DNA of 64,000 bases. It comes from Blastopirellula sp. J2-11 (GTDB taxonomy: Bacteria > Planctomycetota > Planctomycetia > Pirellulales > Pirellulaceae). Shown here piece after piece: positions 1-7,086 of this stretch. The stretch lies in the NCBI RefSeq assembly GCF_024584705.1, contig NZ_CP097384.1, positions 1,612,001 to 1,676,000 on the forward strand. The letters run 5' to 3'. The notes beneath the pieces are model-generated. The model was given only the letters and a program-made list of their open reading frames with translations, had not been told where the DNA came from and ran no database searches. The position numbers were made by a program, and so were the translations under genes. How positions within the stretch are numbered: the stretch's first letter is position 1; every line of letters starts with the position of its first letter.

Positions 1-1117
1 GATCCGAAAAGATAATCGCCGCGTCGACTCCCAGTTTCGTGACGGCGGTGCACATCACTTCGCTGCACAACTGCGGATTTTTGCAGAGCTCTAGGAAGGT
101 CGTTTTGGCCCGCACTTCGCGGTACTCGGCCATGTAGCGACCGGCCTGACGCATCATCCAGATCGGCGTCACGTCGGTCGGTTCGCGACGACACGCTTTC
201 ATGAAAGGGCTGTTGTACCACTTGGCGGTGCGGGGATCGATGTTGGGCGTGCTGGCGGACAAAACGGCTCTCACTTGTTTTTTGCGAACGAGAATGTCGT
301 GTGATTTTTCGGCCGCGGCGGCGACCAGCGGACCCATCTTCGGATGAACCGGTTCGACATCGACCGGCAGGCCATTTTCACGCAGCCGCTCGCTCATCGT
401 CGGCCCAACCGAAGCGATCACGACCGTGCGCAGCGCCGCCATTAGTTCTTCTTTGCGGCGCTGTTGCTCGGCCAGCTTGAGCAGATGCGTCAATTGATTG
501 GCCGAGGTGAACATCGCGACATCGATGTCGCCGCGAATGATCCGCTCAAGATTCTTCGCTAGCGGCTGCGTATCGAGCGGCAAATCCCAGTCGTAAACAT
601 GCAGCTGAATCACTTCGGCGCCGCGCGCTTCTAGTCCGGCGATCAGGCTGGGGTTGGGGACCCCATACTCTTGCAGCCCAATTTTGAGATTGGCGATTGG
701 GAACTCGACGTCGAGCGTTTGCAGCAGTTCGCGCCAAGTGTTGGGTTCCGGCACGCGGATGCCAGGCGTCAGCCCTTCCGCTTTCATCGCGGCTAACGGC
801 TTGGGACCGCGAACAATGGTTGGGATATCGGAGAGGGCGTTGAGGAATTGTTGGCGATCGACGTGACGTTCAACGGCTTTCATCAGATGTTGAAAGCCGA
901 CCCCAGTCATAAAGATCACCGCGTCAATTTGGCCGGTGATGACATGGTTGGCGAAGTCGATCGCGTCCCGGTTTTCGTCGAGCGGCACTTCGCGCATGGA
1001 AGGACTGACGAAGGCCTGGCCGCCGAACTTCTCGATCAGCGAGGCCATCTCCGCTCCGCGACGACTCTCGAACGAGGCGACGCGAAGTTGTTCAAAGCTG
1101 CTTTTTACCGTTGCCAT
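1..1117 (-). CDS. hemD/hemE: HemD-HemE fusion: uroporphyrinogen-III synthase joined to uroporphyrinogen decarboxylase (partial)
   Basis: Reading the minus strand gives one uninterrupted frame of 372 codons that runs off the left edge. Residues 1 to about 265 look like uroporphyrinogen-III synthase (closes hydroxymethylbilane), with an FTSANQLTHLL stretch and the C-terminal IASVGPTMSERLRENGL stretch. After a linker of about 35 residues the same frame enters uroporphyrinogen decarboxylase: WYNSPFMKA from W300, then WMMRQAGRYM, LELCKNPQLC and LGVDAAIIFSD at the edge. The two would carry out consecutive steps of heme synthesis in the cytoplasm. No stop or plausible internal start separates them. 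The start used is ATG at 1117; an in-frame ATG at 1126 is also possible. A purine-rich GGGGAATGGA stretch precedes the start. The alkaline phosphatase gene lies 120 bp upstream on the same strand. Confidence 0.85.
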   Translation of the reverse strand, partial: MATVKSSFEQLRVASFESRRGAEMASLIEKFGGQAFVSPSMREVPLDENRDAIDFANHVITGQIDAVIFMTGVGFQHLMKAVERHVDRQQFLNALSDIPTIVRGPKPLAAMKAEGLTPGIRVPEPNTWRELLQTLDVEFPIANLKIGLQEYGVPNPSLIAGLEARGAEVIQLHVYDWDLPLDTQPLAKNLERIIRGDIDVAMFTSANQLTHLLKLAEQQRRKEELMAALRTVVIASVGPTMSERLRENGLPVDVEPVHPKMGPLVAAAAEKSHDILVRKKQVRAVLSASTPNIDPRTAKWYNSPFMKACRREPTDVTPIWMMRQAGRYMAEYREVRAKTTFLELCKNPQLCSEVMCTAVTKLGVDAAIIFSD

Positions 1118-1237
1118 CAATTCCATTCCCCGCGGTCAAGACGCTCTGGCGCGGACGATTGCGTGCGCGTAAGCTCGATTGTACGCGCAACGCCGGATTT
1201 CGTCGTTGGGGGGCCGAGACGAACGTTTGGCGAGAAT

Positions 1238-2914
1238 CTAGCGATTTTCGGGGCGAATCAACAGTTCGGGCTTGTCCAAAAACATATAGTGCCCGTGGTC
1301 GGCGGTGACGATCAGGACCGATTCGTTCCAGTTGCTATTTTGCTCCACCCAATCAGTGATCGCTTTCACCGCGGCGTCGCCGCTGTTGACCGCACCGATG
1401 GAAGCGTCCAAATTGTTGGCGTGGTTCGCCCAATCGACGTCGCCAGACTCGACCAAGAGCCAGAAGCCTTTGTCGTTTTTCGAGAGGACTTCGATCGCTG
1501 CACGGGTCATGTCGACCAGCGACGGATTTTCCGCCAGATCGGCCGCGTCATAGGTGATCCGCTTTTTCGAGACGCCCAAAGCGGGATGAAAGTCCCCTTC
1601 GGCGGAGCAAAACGGAAGGTGGCCAGCAGCGTCGCCACCACCGCCGACGCCAAAGTAACCGAGCAGTCGTTGCCCCGACTTGGCGGCTTCCGCCGCCGCC
1701 GCGGCGAGCACTTGCTTGCCATCAGCGCCGGATGTGCGCGTGGCGACCACGTACTTGCCGCCGTTGTTGACGTTCACCTTCTTCAGATCATCGTCGGCCA
1801 GGTACTTGTTGCCGCTGACGTAGTTATCGCCTTGTCCTCTGTCACTCGGGTCGTTGACTCCATAGCCGGAACCGATCACCACGTCGAGTCCTCGCAGCGG
1901 CGTATCGGGATTGCTTGCCGAGGGGAGTCCGAGCATGTCGCGCGAGATATCTTGATAATCATTGCGCGAGACGTTGTAGGCGTAGGCCGAAGCAGGAGTC
2001 GCATGACTGATCGGCACGCTGGTGACCGCGCCGGCGACATATCCTTGCTCTTGGGCGAGGTGGGCGATCGTCTTGGGACGCTCGCCGTGCGGGCCAACGC
2101 CGATCGCGGCGTTGTACGTTTTAATGCCGCCCATCATGCTGGTGGCGCTGCTGGCCGAGTCCGTGTACGAGTGTTTGACGCCGTCCTCGGTGCTCGATTT
2201 GCCGATCAAGTACAGAATGTCGGTTGGCTTTTCCCAGGGCCCCGATCCGGCTTGAGAAACGTCGTATCCGCCAAAGAGTCCGCCGCCAGAGTTTTTCACG
2301 ATTTGCTTGTTGACGTCAACATCGGCGTCGTCGCAGAACGGGCTAGTCACCATCAAACCGAATTGGGTGGTTCCATCCGCTTGGTATTCTTGGAAGTGAG
2401 TTCCACGCCCGCGACCTGCGGTGTAGGGAATCTCTTGGGTGTTCCAGATGGCGGCGGCTTGCGTCGATTGCCAATCCATGCCGTCGAATACGACCAAAAA
2501 GATATTCTTTTTGCCGGCGTCGAGCGCCGCTTTCTGCAGATCAAAGATGTTGGTTTGATCCATGTAGTCAGCGGTCGGATTGAGCGTCGCTTCGGTCGGC
2601 TTGCCGTAGACGCCGCGCAACTTGCTCTCGCTGCGGTAGATGCTGTTCTCGCCGGTGTAGCTATTCAAATCGATCCCGACAGGCTGTCCTTTGGTTCCAA
2701 AAGAATAGACCGGAATCAAACGATTCGAATGGGATGTCCACGAACTATATTTGTCCGCTTGGGGACCCCAGTGAGCGACGTCACTGCGTCCGGTCGAAAT
2801 CCCTTGGTCTTGAAGTTGATGCAGATAATCGCCGCCCAGAGCGGTCGAAGCGATCATGCCTAACAAAAACGAGATCAAAACGGCGAATAGTTTGCGGCTC
2901 AAAGCAACACCCAA
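1238..2914 (-). CDS. Secreted alkaline phosphatase (PhoA family)
   Basis: 558 residues with an N-terminal signal peptide (hydrophobic about residues 8-26), so probably periplasmic or exported. Alkaline phosphatase motifs appear in order: metal-binding FDGMD (D144), the nucleophile segment TDSASSATSMMGG with S253, the C-terminal LVESGDVDWANHANN metal segment, and VTADHGHYMF. It should hydrolyse phosphomonoesters using zinc/magnesium. The longest frame begins at a TTG codon (2914) with no clear ribosome site and no in-frame ATG before the signal peptide, so the start is uncertain by a few codons. It stands alone, divergent from the VWA-ExbBD operon and followed by hemD/hemE. A phosphate-starvation role is only an inference; I found no convincing Pho box. 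Confidence 0.88.
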   Translation of the reverse strand: MGVALSRKLFAVLISFLLGMIASTALGGDYLHQLQDQGISTGRSDVAHWGPQADKYSSWTSHSNRLIPVYSFGTKGQPVGIDLNSYTGENSIYRSESKLRGVYGKPTEATLNPTADYMDQTNIFDLQKAALDAGKKNIFLVVFDGMDWQSTQAAAIWNTQEIPYTAGRGRGTHFQEYQADGTTQFGLMVTSPFCDDADVDVNKQIVKNSGGGLFGGYDVSQAGSGPWEKPTDILYLIGKSSTEDGVKHSYTDSASSATSMMGGIKTYNAAIGVGPHGERPKTIAHLAQEQGYVAGAVTSVPISHATPASAYAYNVSRNDYQDISRDMLGLPSASNPDTPLRGLDVVIGSGYGVNDPSDRGQGDNYVSGNKYLADDDLKKVNVNNGGKYVVATRTSGADGKQVLAAAAAEAAKSGQRLLGYFGVGGGGDAAGHLPFCSAEGDFHPALGVSKKRITYDAADLAENPSLVDMTRAAIEVLSKNDKGFWLLVESGDVDWANHANNLDASIGAVNSGDAAVKAITDWVEQNSNWNESVLIVTADHGHYMFLDKPELLIRPENR

Positions 2915-3115
2915 GGCTGGCTATGTGAGGGAGGAAGGTGGGGAATGGAACCGGAAATTATAGTTGGGCAGACTTTGCCGGGAATCGCCTTAGCGGCCGA
3001 TTCGTCAATTCTGAACGAAGAAATCTCATTCATTTCATGAAGATTCGAGTTGGTGTCTGGCGAATTCTGATGGAGCAGGGTCCGCCGTTGGGGTGGTTTT
3101 GGGTTCCTGGAAATT

Positions 3116-3137
3116 GTCTACGTAAAAAACCGTAGAC
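3116..3137. repeat. Perfect 7-bp inverted repeat, possible operator
   Basis: GTCTACG, an 8-base A-rich spacer, then CGTAGAC. It lies about 25 bp upstream of the -35-like box of the following operon and between divergent genes, a suitable place for a dimeric regulator. It could equally be a weak transcript hairpin: the A-run sits in the loop and no T-run follows. Confidence 0.45.
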
Positions 3138-3162
3138 TAGGTCTCTCCAGTGCGCCAGATCG

Positions 3163-3191
3163 TTGACCGATATCGAGCGGCCCCCTAACAT
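3163..3191 (+). promoter_or_regulatory. Sigma70-like promoter for the VWA-ExbBD operon
   Basis: TTGACC at 3163-3168 (5 of 6 to TTGACA), a 17-bp spacer, then TAACAT at 3186-3191 (4 of 6 to TATAAT). Initiation would fall near 3198, about 70 bp before the first start codon. It is the best pair in this intergenic region. Confidence 0.45.
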
Positions 3192-3268
3192 AAGGTCGTA
3201 AACAGTCAACGACTTGCGTCGAACTGCCCATCCGTTCTTGCGCGGCATTTTTCCCCCTCCGCACCCTT

Positions 3269-4309
3269 ATGCAGCTATCCTGCTTTTATTGCGGCAACGT
3301 CCTGCGAGCTACTGCCGACCAGTTGGGAGGCGAGGTCGTTTGCCCTCACTGCCACAAAGTAGTGCGGCTCCCCGAAGCCGAGACCTTGGCCCCGGACGAA
3401 CCTCACCAAGAGGGCTCACTTTTTCACTCTTGGGTGAATGACGGAATCTCCGGTTTCGTTTCGTTCATCGTACATGCGGGGCTGTTGATTCTTTTCGCCT
3501 CGGTGACTTGCAACTTTCAATCGGCGACTTCCGGCGATGGAGTCGATGTGCTGATCGGCGATATGCCAGAGGTCAGTCTCGACGATTCGGGGGGCGAAAC
3601 GCTGGATACGGTCGCCGCCGCCAGCGAAGTATCGGAAACGGTCGAAGTCGACGAACTACTGAACGAAGTTGCTCCTCCTAGCGCCGAGCCAACCGATATC
3701 GGCGAGTTGATTGACACTGCGGCGCTGACTCCCAGCGGCGCGATGGGAGGAGGGATCGGTTCGCTCTCGACGATCGGCGGAGGTGGAAGCGGCGTCGGCG
3801 CCGGCGCGTCGTTCATGGGCTTGCGGGCCGCCGGGCGCAGGTTTTGCATCATTGCCGACTGTTCGGGATCGATGTCTGGCGTCAAGCTCGACTACGTCAA
3901 AGAGGAGATCCTCGAAACGGTCTCCAGCTTGCCGCGCGAAGCGCAATTTCAAGTCATCTTCTTCCAATCGCAAGCGGTTCCTTTTCCACAAAAAGGTTGG
4001 CGACATCCAAAACGTGATTTCAATGCGTTATCCGAATGGCTGAAAACGGTGGGGCCTGCCGGCGGAACAAATCCGTTGCCGGCGTTTGAGATCGCTTTGA
4101 AATTTTCCCCTCGCCCGGACGCGGTCTTTTTTATGACGGACGGTTTATTTGATGACAATGTCGTGGGCGAAGTGAAACGACTGAACGACATGAGCGAGCC
4201 GAGGGTCAAAGTCCACGCGATTTCCTTCATGGATCGCAGCGCCGAACCGCTGATGCGACAAATCGCCGCCGAATCAGGAGGGGAGTATCGCCATGTTCAG
4301 GCATTCTAG
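3269..4309 (+). CDS. Membrane-anchored zinc-ribbon and VWA domain protein
   Basis: 346 residues. An N-terminal CxxC...CxxC zinc ribbon (C5, C8, C25, C28) is followed by one membrane helix at about 59-80, a Ser/Gly/Glu-rich linker, and a C-terminal von Willebrand A domain from about 190. The metal-ion-dependent adhesion site is complete: DCSGS (D197, S199, S201), T267 in GGTNP and D291 in FMTDG. This topology puts the ribbon in the cytoplasm and the VWA domain outside. VWA domains usually bind a protein partner through Mg2+. It is the first gene of an eight-gene operon; its 3' end overlaps the next gene by 17 bp, which argues for translational coupling. The role in the ExbBD machine is inferred from context. 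Confidence 0.85.
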   Translation: MQLSCFYCGNVLRATADQLGGEVVCPHCHKVVRLPEAETLAPDEPHQEGSLFHSWVNDGISGFVSFIVHAGLLILFASVTCNFQSATSGDGVDVLIGDMPEVSLDDSGGETLDTVAAASEVSETVEVDELLNEVAPPSAEPTDIGELIDTAALTPSGAMGGGIGSLSTIGGGGSGVGAGASFMGLRAAGRRFCIIADCSGSMSGVKLDYVKEEILETVSSLPREAQFQVIFFQSQAVPFPQKGWRHPKRDFNALSEWLKTVGPAGGTNPLPAFEIALKFSPRPDAVFFMTDGLFDDNVVGEVKRLNDMSEPRVKVHAISFMDRSAEPLMRQIAAESGGEYRHVQAF

Positions 4310-5417
4310 CGGCGGCGGAATGCGAGCAATCATCGCCGCGTCCTGCTTCTTATTATGGCTGGCGTCACCGGTTTCCGCCGATCGGTTGATCTTGCGCAAT
4401 CTCGAAATACTCAATAATGTCAAAGTGTTGTCGTTGGACGAAGATGGGGTCAACGTCGACGACAAGGAGATCATCGGTTGGGATCAGATCGAACGGGGGA
4501 CCGTCGGCCTGAAGCAGGATCAATTTGACAAATTACTTAAAGATCTGGGGGGGCCGCTGTTTCGCTTGCGGCAACGTTTGAGCGTGGGGGATTATGTCGG
4601 TTTGGCGGAACAAGCGGAAGCGTTGTTTCCGATCTACGCCGAGCGAAATAGCGAAACCGCCTATCTCGTTTGCCAGGCGACCATGTGGAGTCGACAAGCG
4701 TCTGGCCGTCCGGCCGCGGCGCTGGAAGCTTATTTTCGCAGCTTAAAAATGCTTCGCGGCAAAGCGGGGCTGACCGGCAAACTGCCGGGGCGACGCAAGC
4801 TCAGTTTTGACGCGGCGACCGGATTATCGCCAGAGCTGGAGCCGATCTTCTTTGATGTCGAAGAGGCGAAGTCGGCGCTGCCGCTCGTCAAAGCGGCTGC
4901 CCAAGATTTGCAAACGCCGCTGCCGCAAGCGACGTTCATCTACGTAGGTTCGTTGGCGATCGCGGCCGGCGACATGCAGTTGGCGGACAAGTCATTTGAA
5001 AACCTCAGGGCCGACAACGCGCTGATTTCCGACTGGCGCGTGATCGCGCCGGCATTGCGAGATTTGGCCCGCGGCGAAGACGATCAGGTCATTGTGCAGA
5101 TCGAAGCTCGCTTGCCCGGCATGCATCCGTTTAATCGAAGCATCGCCCACTATCTGTTAGGGACAGCGCGGATGGCGGATGGGATGCAATCGGCAGTCCA
5201 GCGGGGCGTGCTGGATCTGATGTATGTTCCGGCGATGGAAGGGACGCAGCGGCCCGAGCTATCGGCGGCCGCGTTGTATCAGTCGATGACCGCACTGCAA
5301 AAAGCAGGCGAAACTAGTCAAGCGGCGAGTCTACGCAAAGAAATCTTGGCGAACTACAGCGGCGCGTATTTCGGACAACGGCTGCGAGATCAAATCAATC
5401 GCGGCGAGGATCATTGA
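4293..5417 (+). CDS. Secreted protein with small N-terminal beta domain and TPR-like helices
   Basis: 374 residues, not recognised as a named family. A signal peptide (hydrophobic about residues 10-27, ending SPVSA) is followed by a short beta-rich domain (about 30-70, LRNLEILNNVKVLSLDEDG) and an alpha-helical, Ala/Leu-rich remainder that looks like TPR or other helical hairpins. Start at 4293 is supported by a strong AGGAGGGGAG upstream; an in-frame ATG at 4320 would give a more standard signal peptide. It overlaps the VWA gene and sits 9 bp before exbB. The last gene of the operon has the same plan (signal, small beta domain, helices), so the two may be distant paralogues. Probably periplasmic and part of the same assembly. 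Confidence 0.75.
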   Translation: MFRHSSGGGMRAIIAASCFLLWLASPVSADRLILRNLEILNNVKVLSLDEDGVNVDDKEIIGWDQIERGTVGLKQDQFDKLLKDLGGPLFRLRQRLSVGDYVGLAEQAEALFPIYAERNSETAYLVCQATMWSRQASGRPAAALEAYFRSLKMLRGKAGLTGKLPGRRKLSFDAATGLSPELEPIFFDVEEAKSALPLVKAAAQDLQTPLPQATFIYVGSLAIAAGDMQLADKSFENLRADNALISDWRVIAPALRDLARGEDDQVIVQIEARLPGMHPFNRSIAHYLLGTARMADGMQSAVQRGVLDLMYVPAMEGTQRPELSAAALYQSMTALQKAGETSQAASLRKEILANYSGAYFGQRLRDQINRGEDH

Positions 5418-5426
5418 GGAAAAATC

Positions 5427-6218
5427 ATGAGACGCACCATCGGAATCCGCGCCATCTTGGCGTACTCTTTCGTATTACTGGTCGGAACCTACAGCATGAC
5501 GCTGTTGGCGCAAGACAGCTCGCCGGCGGCGGAAACGCTGACCGTGGAAGAATCGGTCGAAACGCCGACGGAAGACAATACGCCGCAGCGGACCTTGCTG
5601 GATACGTTGATGGATGGCGGTGTTGTCGGCGCGTTGATCGGCGTCTTGTCGATCGTTGCGGTCGGTTTTATCGTCGAGCATTTTCTCTCGATTCGCAAAG
5701 ATGTTTTGATGCCGGAAGATGTCGCGACGAGTCTCAGCGACCTGGTCGAAGAGGGCAAAATCGATGAAGCGATCGAAGTTTGTCAGCATCCCGGCAGTCG
5801 CAGCTTGTTGGCGTATGTCGTCGAATCAGGCCTGACCCGCTATCGCAGTTCGGAATTTGGTTTCGCCGAATACAAAGCGGCGGTCGAAGAAGCAGGCGAA
5901 GAGCAAACCGGCCAGCTGTACCGCAAAATCGAGGTCCTCGGCCTGATTGGTCAAATCGCGCCGATGCTGGGACTGACCGGCACCGTGCTCGGCATGATCA
6001 ACGCGTTCAACACGATCGCCGCTACCGACGGCGCTCCAAAGCCGGCCGAACTAGCCGAGGCGATCGGCCAGGCGCTGGTGACAACGCTCTTGGGCTTGGT
6101 CGTCGCGATTCCGGCGATGGTCGCCTATAGCTTTTTCGGCAATCGGATCGACTCGCTCGTATCGGAAGCCGGCAAACGAGTGGAGCAAATTTTGACCCCG
6201 CTCGGTCGTCGCCGCTAA
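5427..6218 (+). CDS. MotA/TolQ/ExbB proton channel family protein
   Basis: 263 residues. The N-terminus is an apparent signal peptide (to about residue 29, LLAQ), followed by an acidic linker and then the ExbB core: first membrane helix GVVGALIGVLSIVAVGFIV, a cytoplasmic helical part with LVEEGKIDEAIEVC, and the paired helices IAPMLGLTGTVLGMINAF and ALVTTLLGLVVAIPAMVAY. The family forms a pentameric channel that works with ExbD/TolR dimers to turn proton flow into motion or force across the envelope. Start is supported by TGAGGA 8 bp upstream. It is followed within 15-20 bp by two exbD genes. The extra N-terminal signal/linker is common in planctomycete relatives as far as I know. The driven partner is probably one of the operon's exported proteins rather than TonB. 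Confidence 0.92.
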   Translation: MRRTIGIRAILAYSFVLLVGTYSMTLLAQDSSPAAETLTVEESVETPTEDNTPQRTLLDTLMDGGVVGALIGVLSIVAVGFIVEHFLSIRKDVLMPEDVATSLSDLVEEGKIDEAIEVCQHPGSRSLLAYVVESGLTRYRSSEFGFAEYKAAVEEAGEEQTGQLYRKIEVLGLIGQIAPMLGLTGTVLGMINAFNTIAATDGAPKPAELAEAIGQALVTTLLGLVVAIPAMVAYSFFGNRIDSLVSEAGKRVEQILTPLGRRR

Positions 6219-6232
6219 CAGGAGCGATCGCC

Positions 6233-6649
6233 GTGAGGCTCTGTAAAAGTCGAAATCGTCATTTGCCCGAGATGAACATCACGCCGATGATCGACGTGGT
6301 GTTTCTGCTGTTGATCTTTTTTGTCACCGTGACGCAAGTCTCGCAGGCGAATCGCGAACAATTGCAATTGCCGAAACAAGCGGGCGACAAGGATCAAGAT
6401 CGCTCGACATTGACAATCAACATTGATCGTCCTGGTCGGATGACCGTCGGCGGCGCAGCAGTTGATCGAGCTGATCTCGCGACAATCGTCGCCGCCGAAT
6501 TGGAAAAAGTGGGGGGCGACCCGCGTCAGCTGAAGATCTTGGTTCGGATGGATCAAGGGGCGCAAAGCCGCGCGATCAATCAATTGGTGGAACAATTTGA
6601 ACAGTTTGACGTAAAGCTTGTGGAACTCGCCGTCGAAACGCCGCAATAA
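6233..6649 (+). CDS. ExbD/TolR family biopolymer transport protein (first copy)
   Basis: 138 residues starting at GTG, with AGGAG 8 bp upstream. One membrane helix near the N-terminus carries the proton-accepting aspartate in PMIDVVFLLLIFFV, followed by a periplasmic domain of about 95 residues with the ExbD fold pattern (LTINIDRPGRMTVGG, LKILVRMDQGA). It should form a dimer in the pore of the ExbB pentamer. Encoded 14 bp after exbB and 11 bp before the second ExbD. Two different ExbD paralogues next to one ExbB suggest a heterodimer, or two alternative plugs. Confidence 0.92.
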   Translation: MRLCKSRNRHLPEMNITPMIDVVFLLLIFFVTVTQVSQANREQLQLPKQAGDKDQDRSTLTINIDRPGRMTVGGAAVDRADLATIVAAELEKVGGDPRQLKILVRMDQGAQSRAINQLVEQFEQFDVKLVELAVETPQ

Positions 6650-6660
6650 AGGAACGCCAG

Positions 6661-7086
6661 GTGAGACTTAGCGCCCATCGCACGACGCGCGACAAGAAGA
6701 TCGACTTGAACATGACGAGCATGATTGACGTCGTGTTCCTGCTGTTGATCTTTTTCATCGTGACCGCGAGCTTTACTCCTACCGAGCGGCGATTGGACAT
6801 TGCGGTGCAGTCGGCCAATCCATCCGCGGCGCAAGCTAGCGACTTTGATCCGGCGATTGTTGAAGTGACGGCGACCGACGGCGGCTTTGGCTTTCAACTT
6901 GGCAGCCGCACTTTTTCGACCCAAGATGAATTAGAAGAAGTATTGATCGCGTTTCCTGACAAATCGTCGCCAGCGATTGTGCGCGGCCAGGACGAAGCCC
7001 CCTATGGAATGGTTTCGGCGGCGATCCAAGCATGCAAGAATGCCGGTTTTCATGGAGTACGCTATCAGCCGCTTACTAGCAAGTAG
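6661..7086 (+). CDS. ExbD/TolR family biopolymer transport protein (second copy)
   Basis: 141 residues starting at GTG, preceded by AAAGGAA. The membrane helix SMIDVVFLLLIFFIVTASF is nearly identical to that of the first ExbD and keeps its Asp. The periplasmic domain differs (LDIAVQSANP, FSTQDELEEVL, PAIVRGQDEAPYGMV). The next gene's open frame extends back into this one, but its real start is probably at the very end of this gene. Same inferred role as the neighbouring copy: proton-coupled force transfer. Confidence 0.92.
   Translation: MRLSAHRTTRDKKIDLNMTSMIDVVFLLLIFFIVTASFTPTERRLDIAVQSANPSAAQASDFDPAIVEVTATDGGFGFQLGSRTFSTQDELEEVLIAFPDKSSPAIVRGQDEAPYGMVSAAIQACKNAGFHGVRYQPLTSK

Larger units (their letters stand above)
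2915..3268. other. Intergenic region between divergent alkaline phosphatase and VWA-ExbBD operon
   Basis: 354 bp without a credible gene; short frames here lack ribosome sites and protein-like composition. It holds the perfect inverted repeat at 3116-3137 and the promoter-like pair at 3163-3191, listed separately. The part next to the phosphatase gene should carry its promoter, but I could not pick boxes with confidence. Confidence 0.6.

Noticed and set aside
848-2863. 671-residue plus-strand open frame
   Set aside because: It is antisense to the alkaline phosphatase gene, which has clear motifs; the translation is low-complexity Arg/Val-rich and fits no family.
5414-5767. Frame overlapping the start of exbB
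   Set aside because: Arg/Gly-rich out-of-phase reading of the exbB gene, which has its own ribosome site and motifs.
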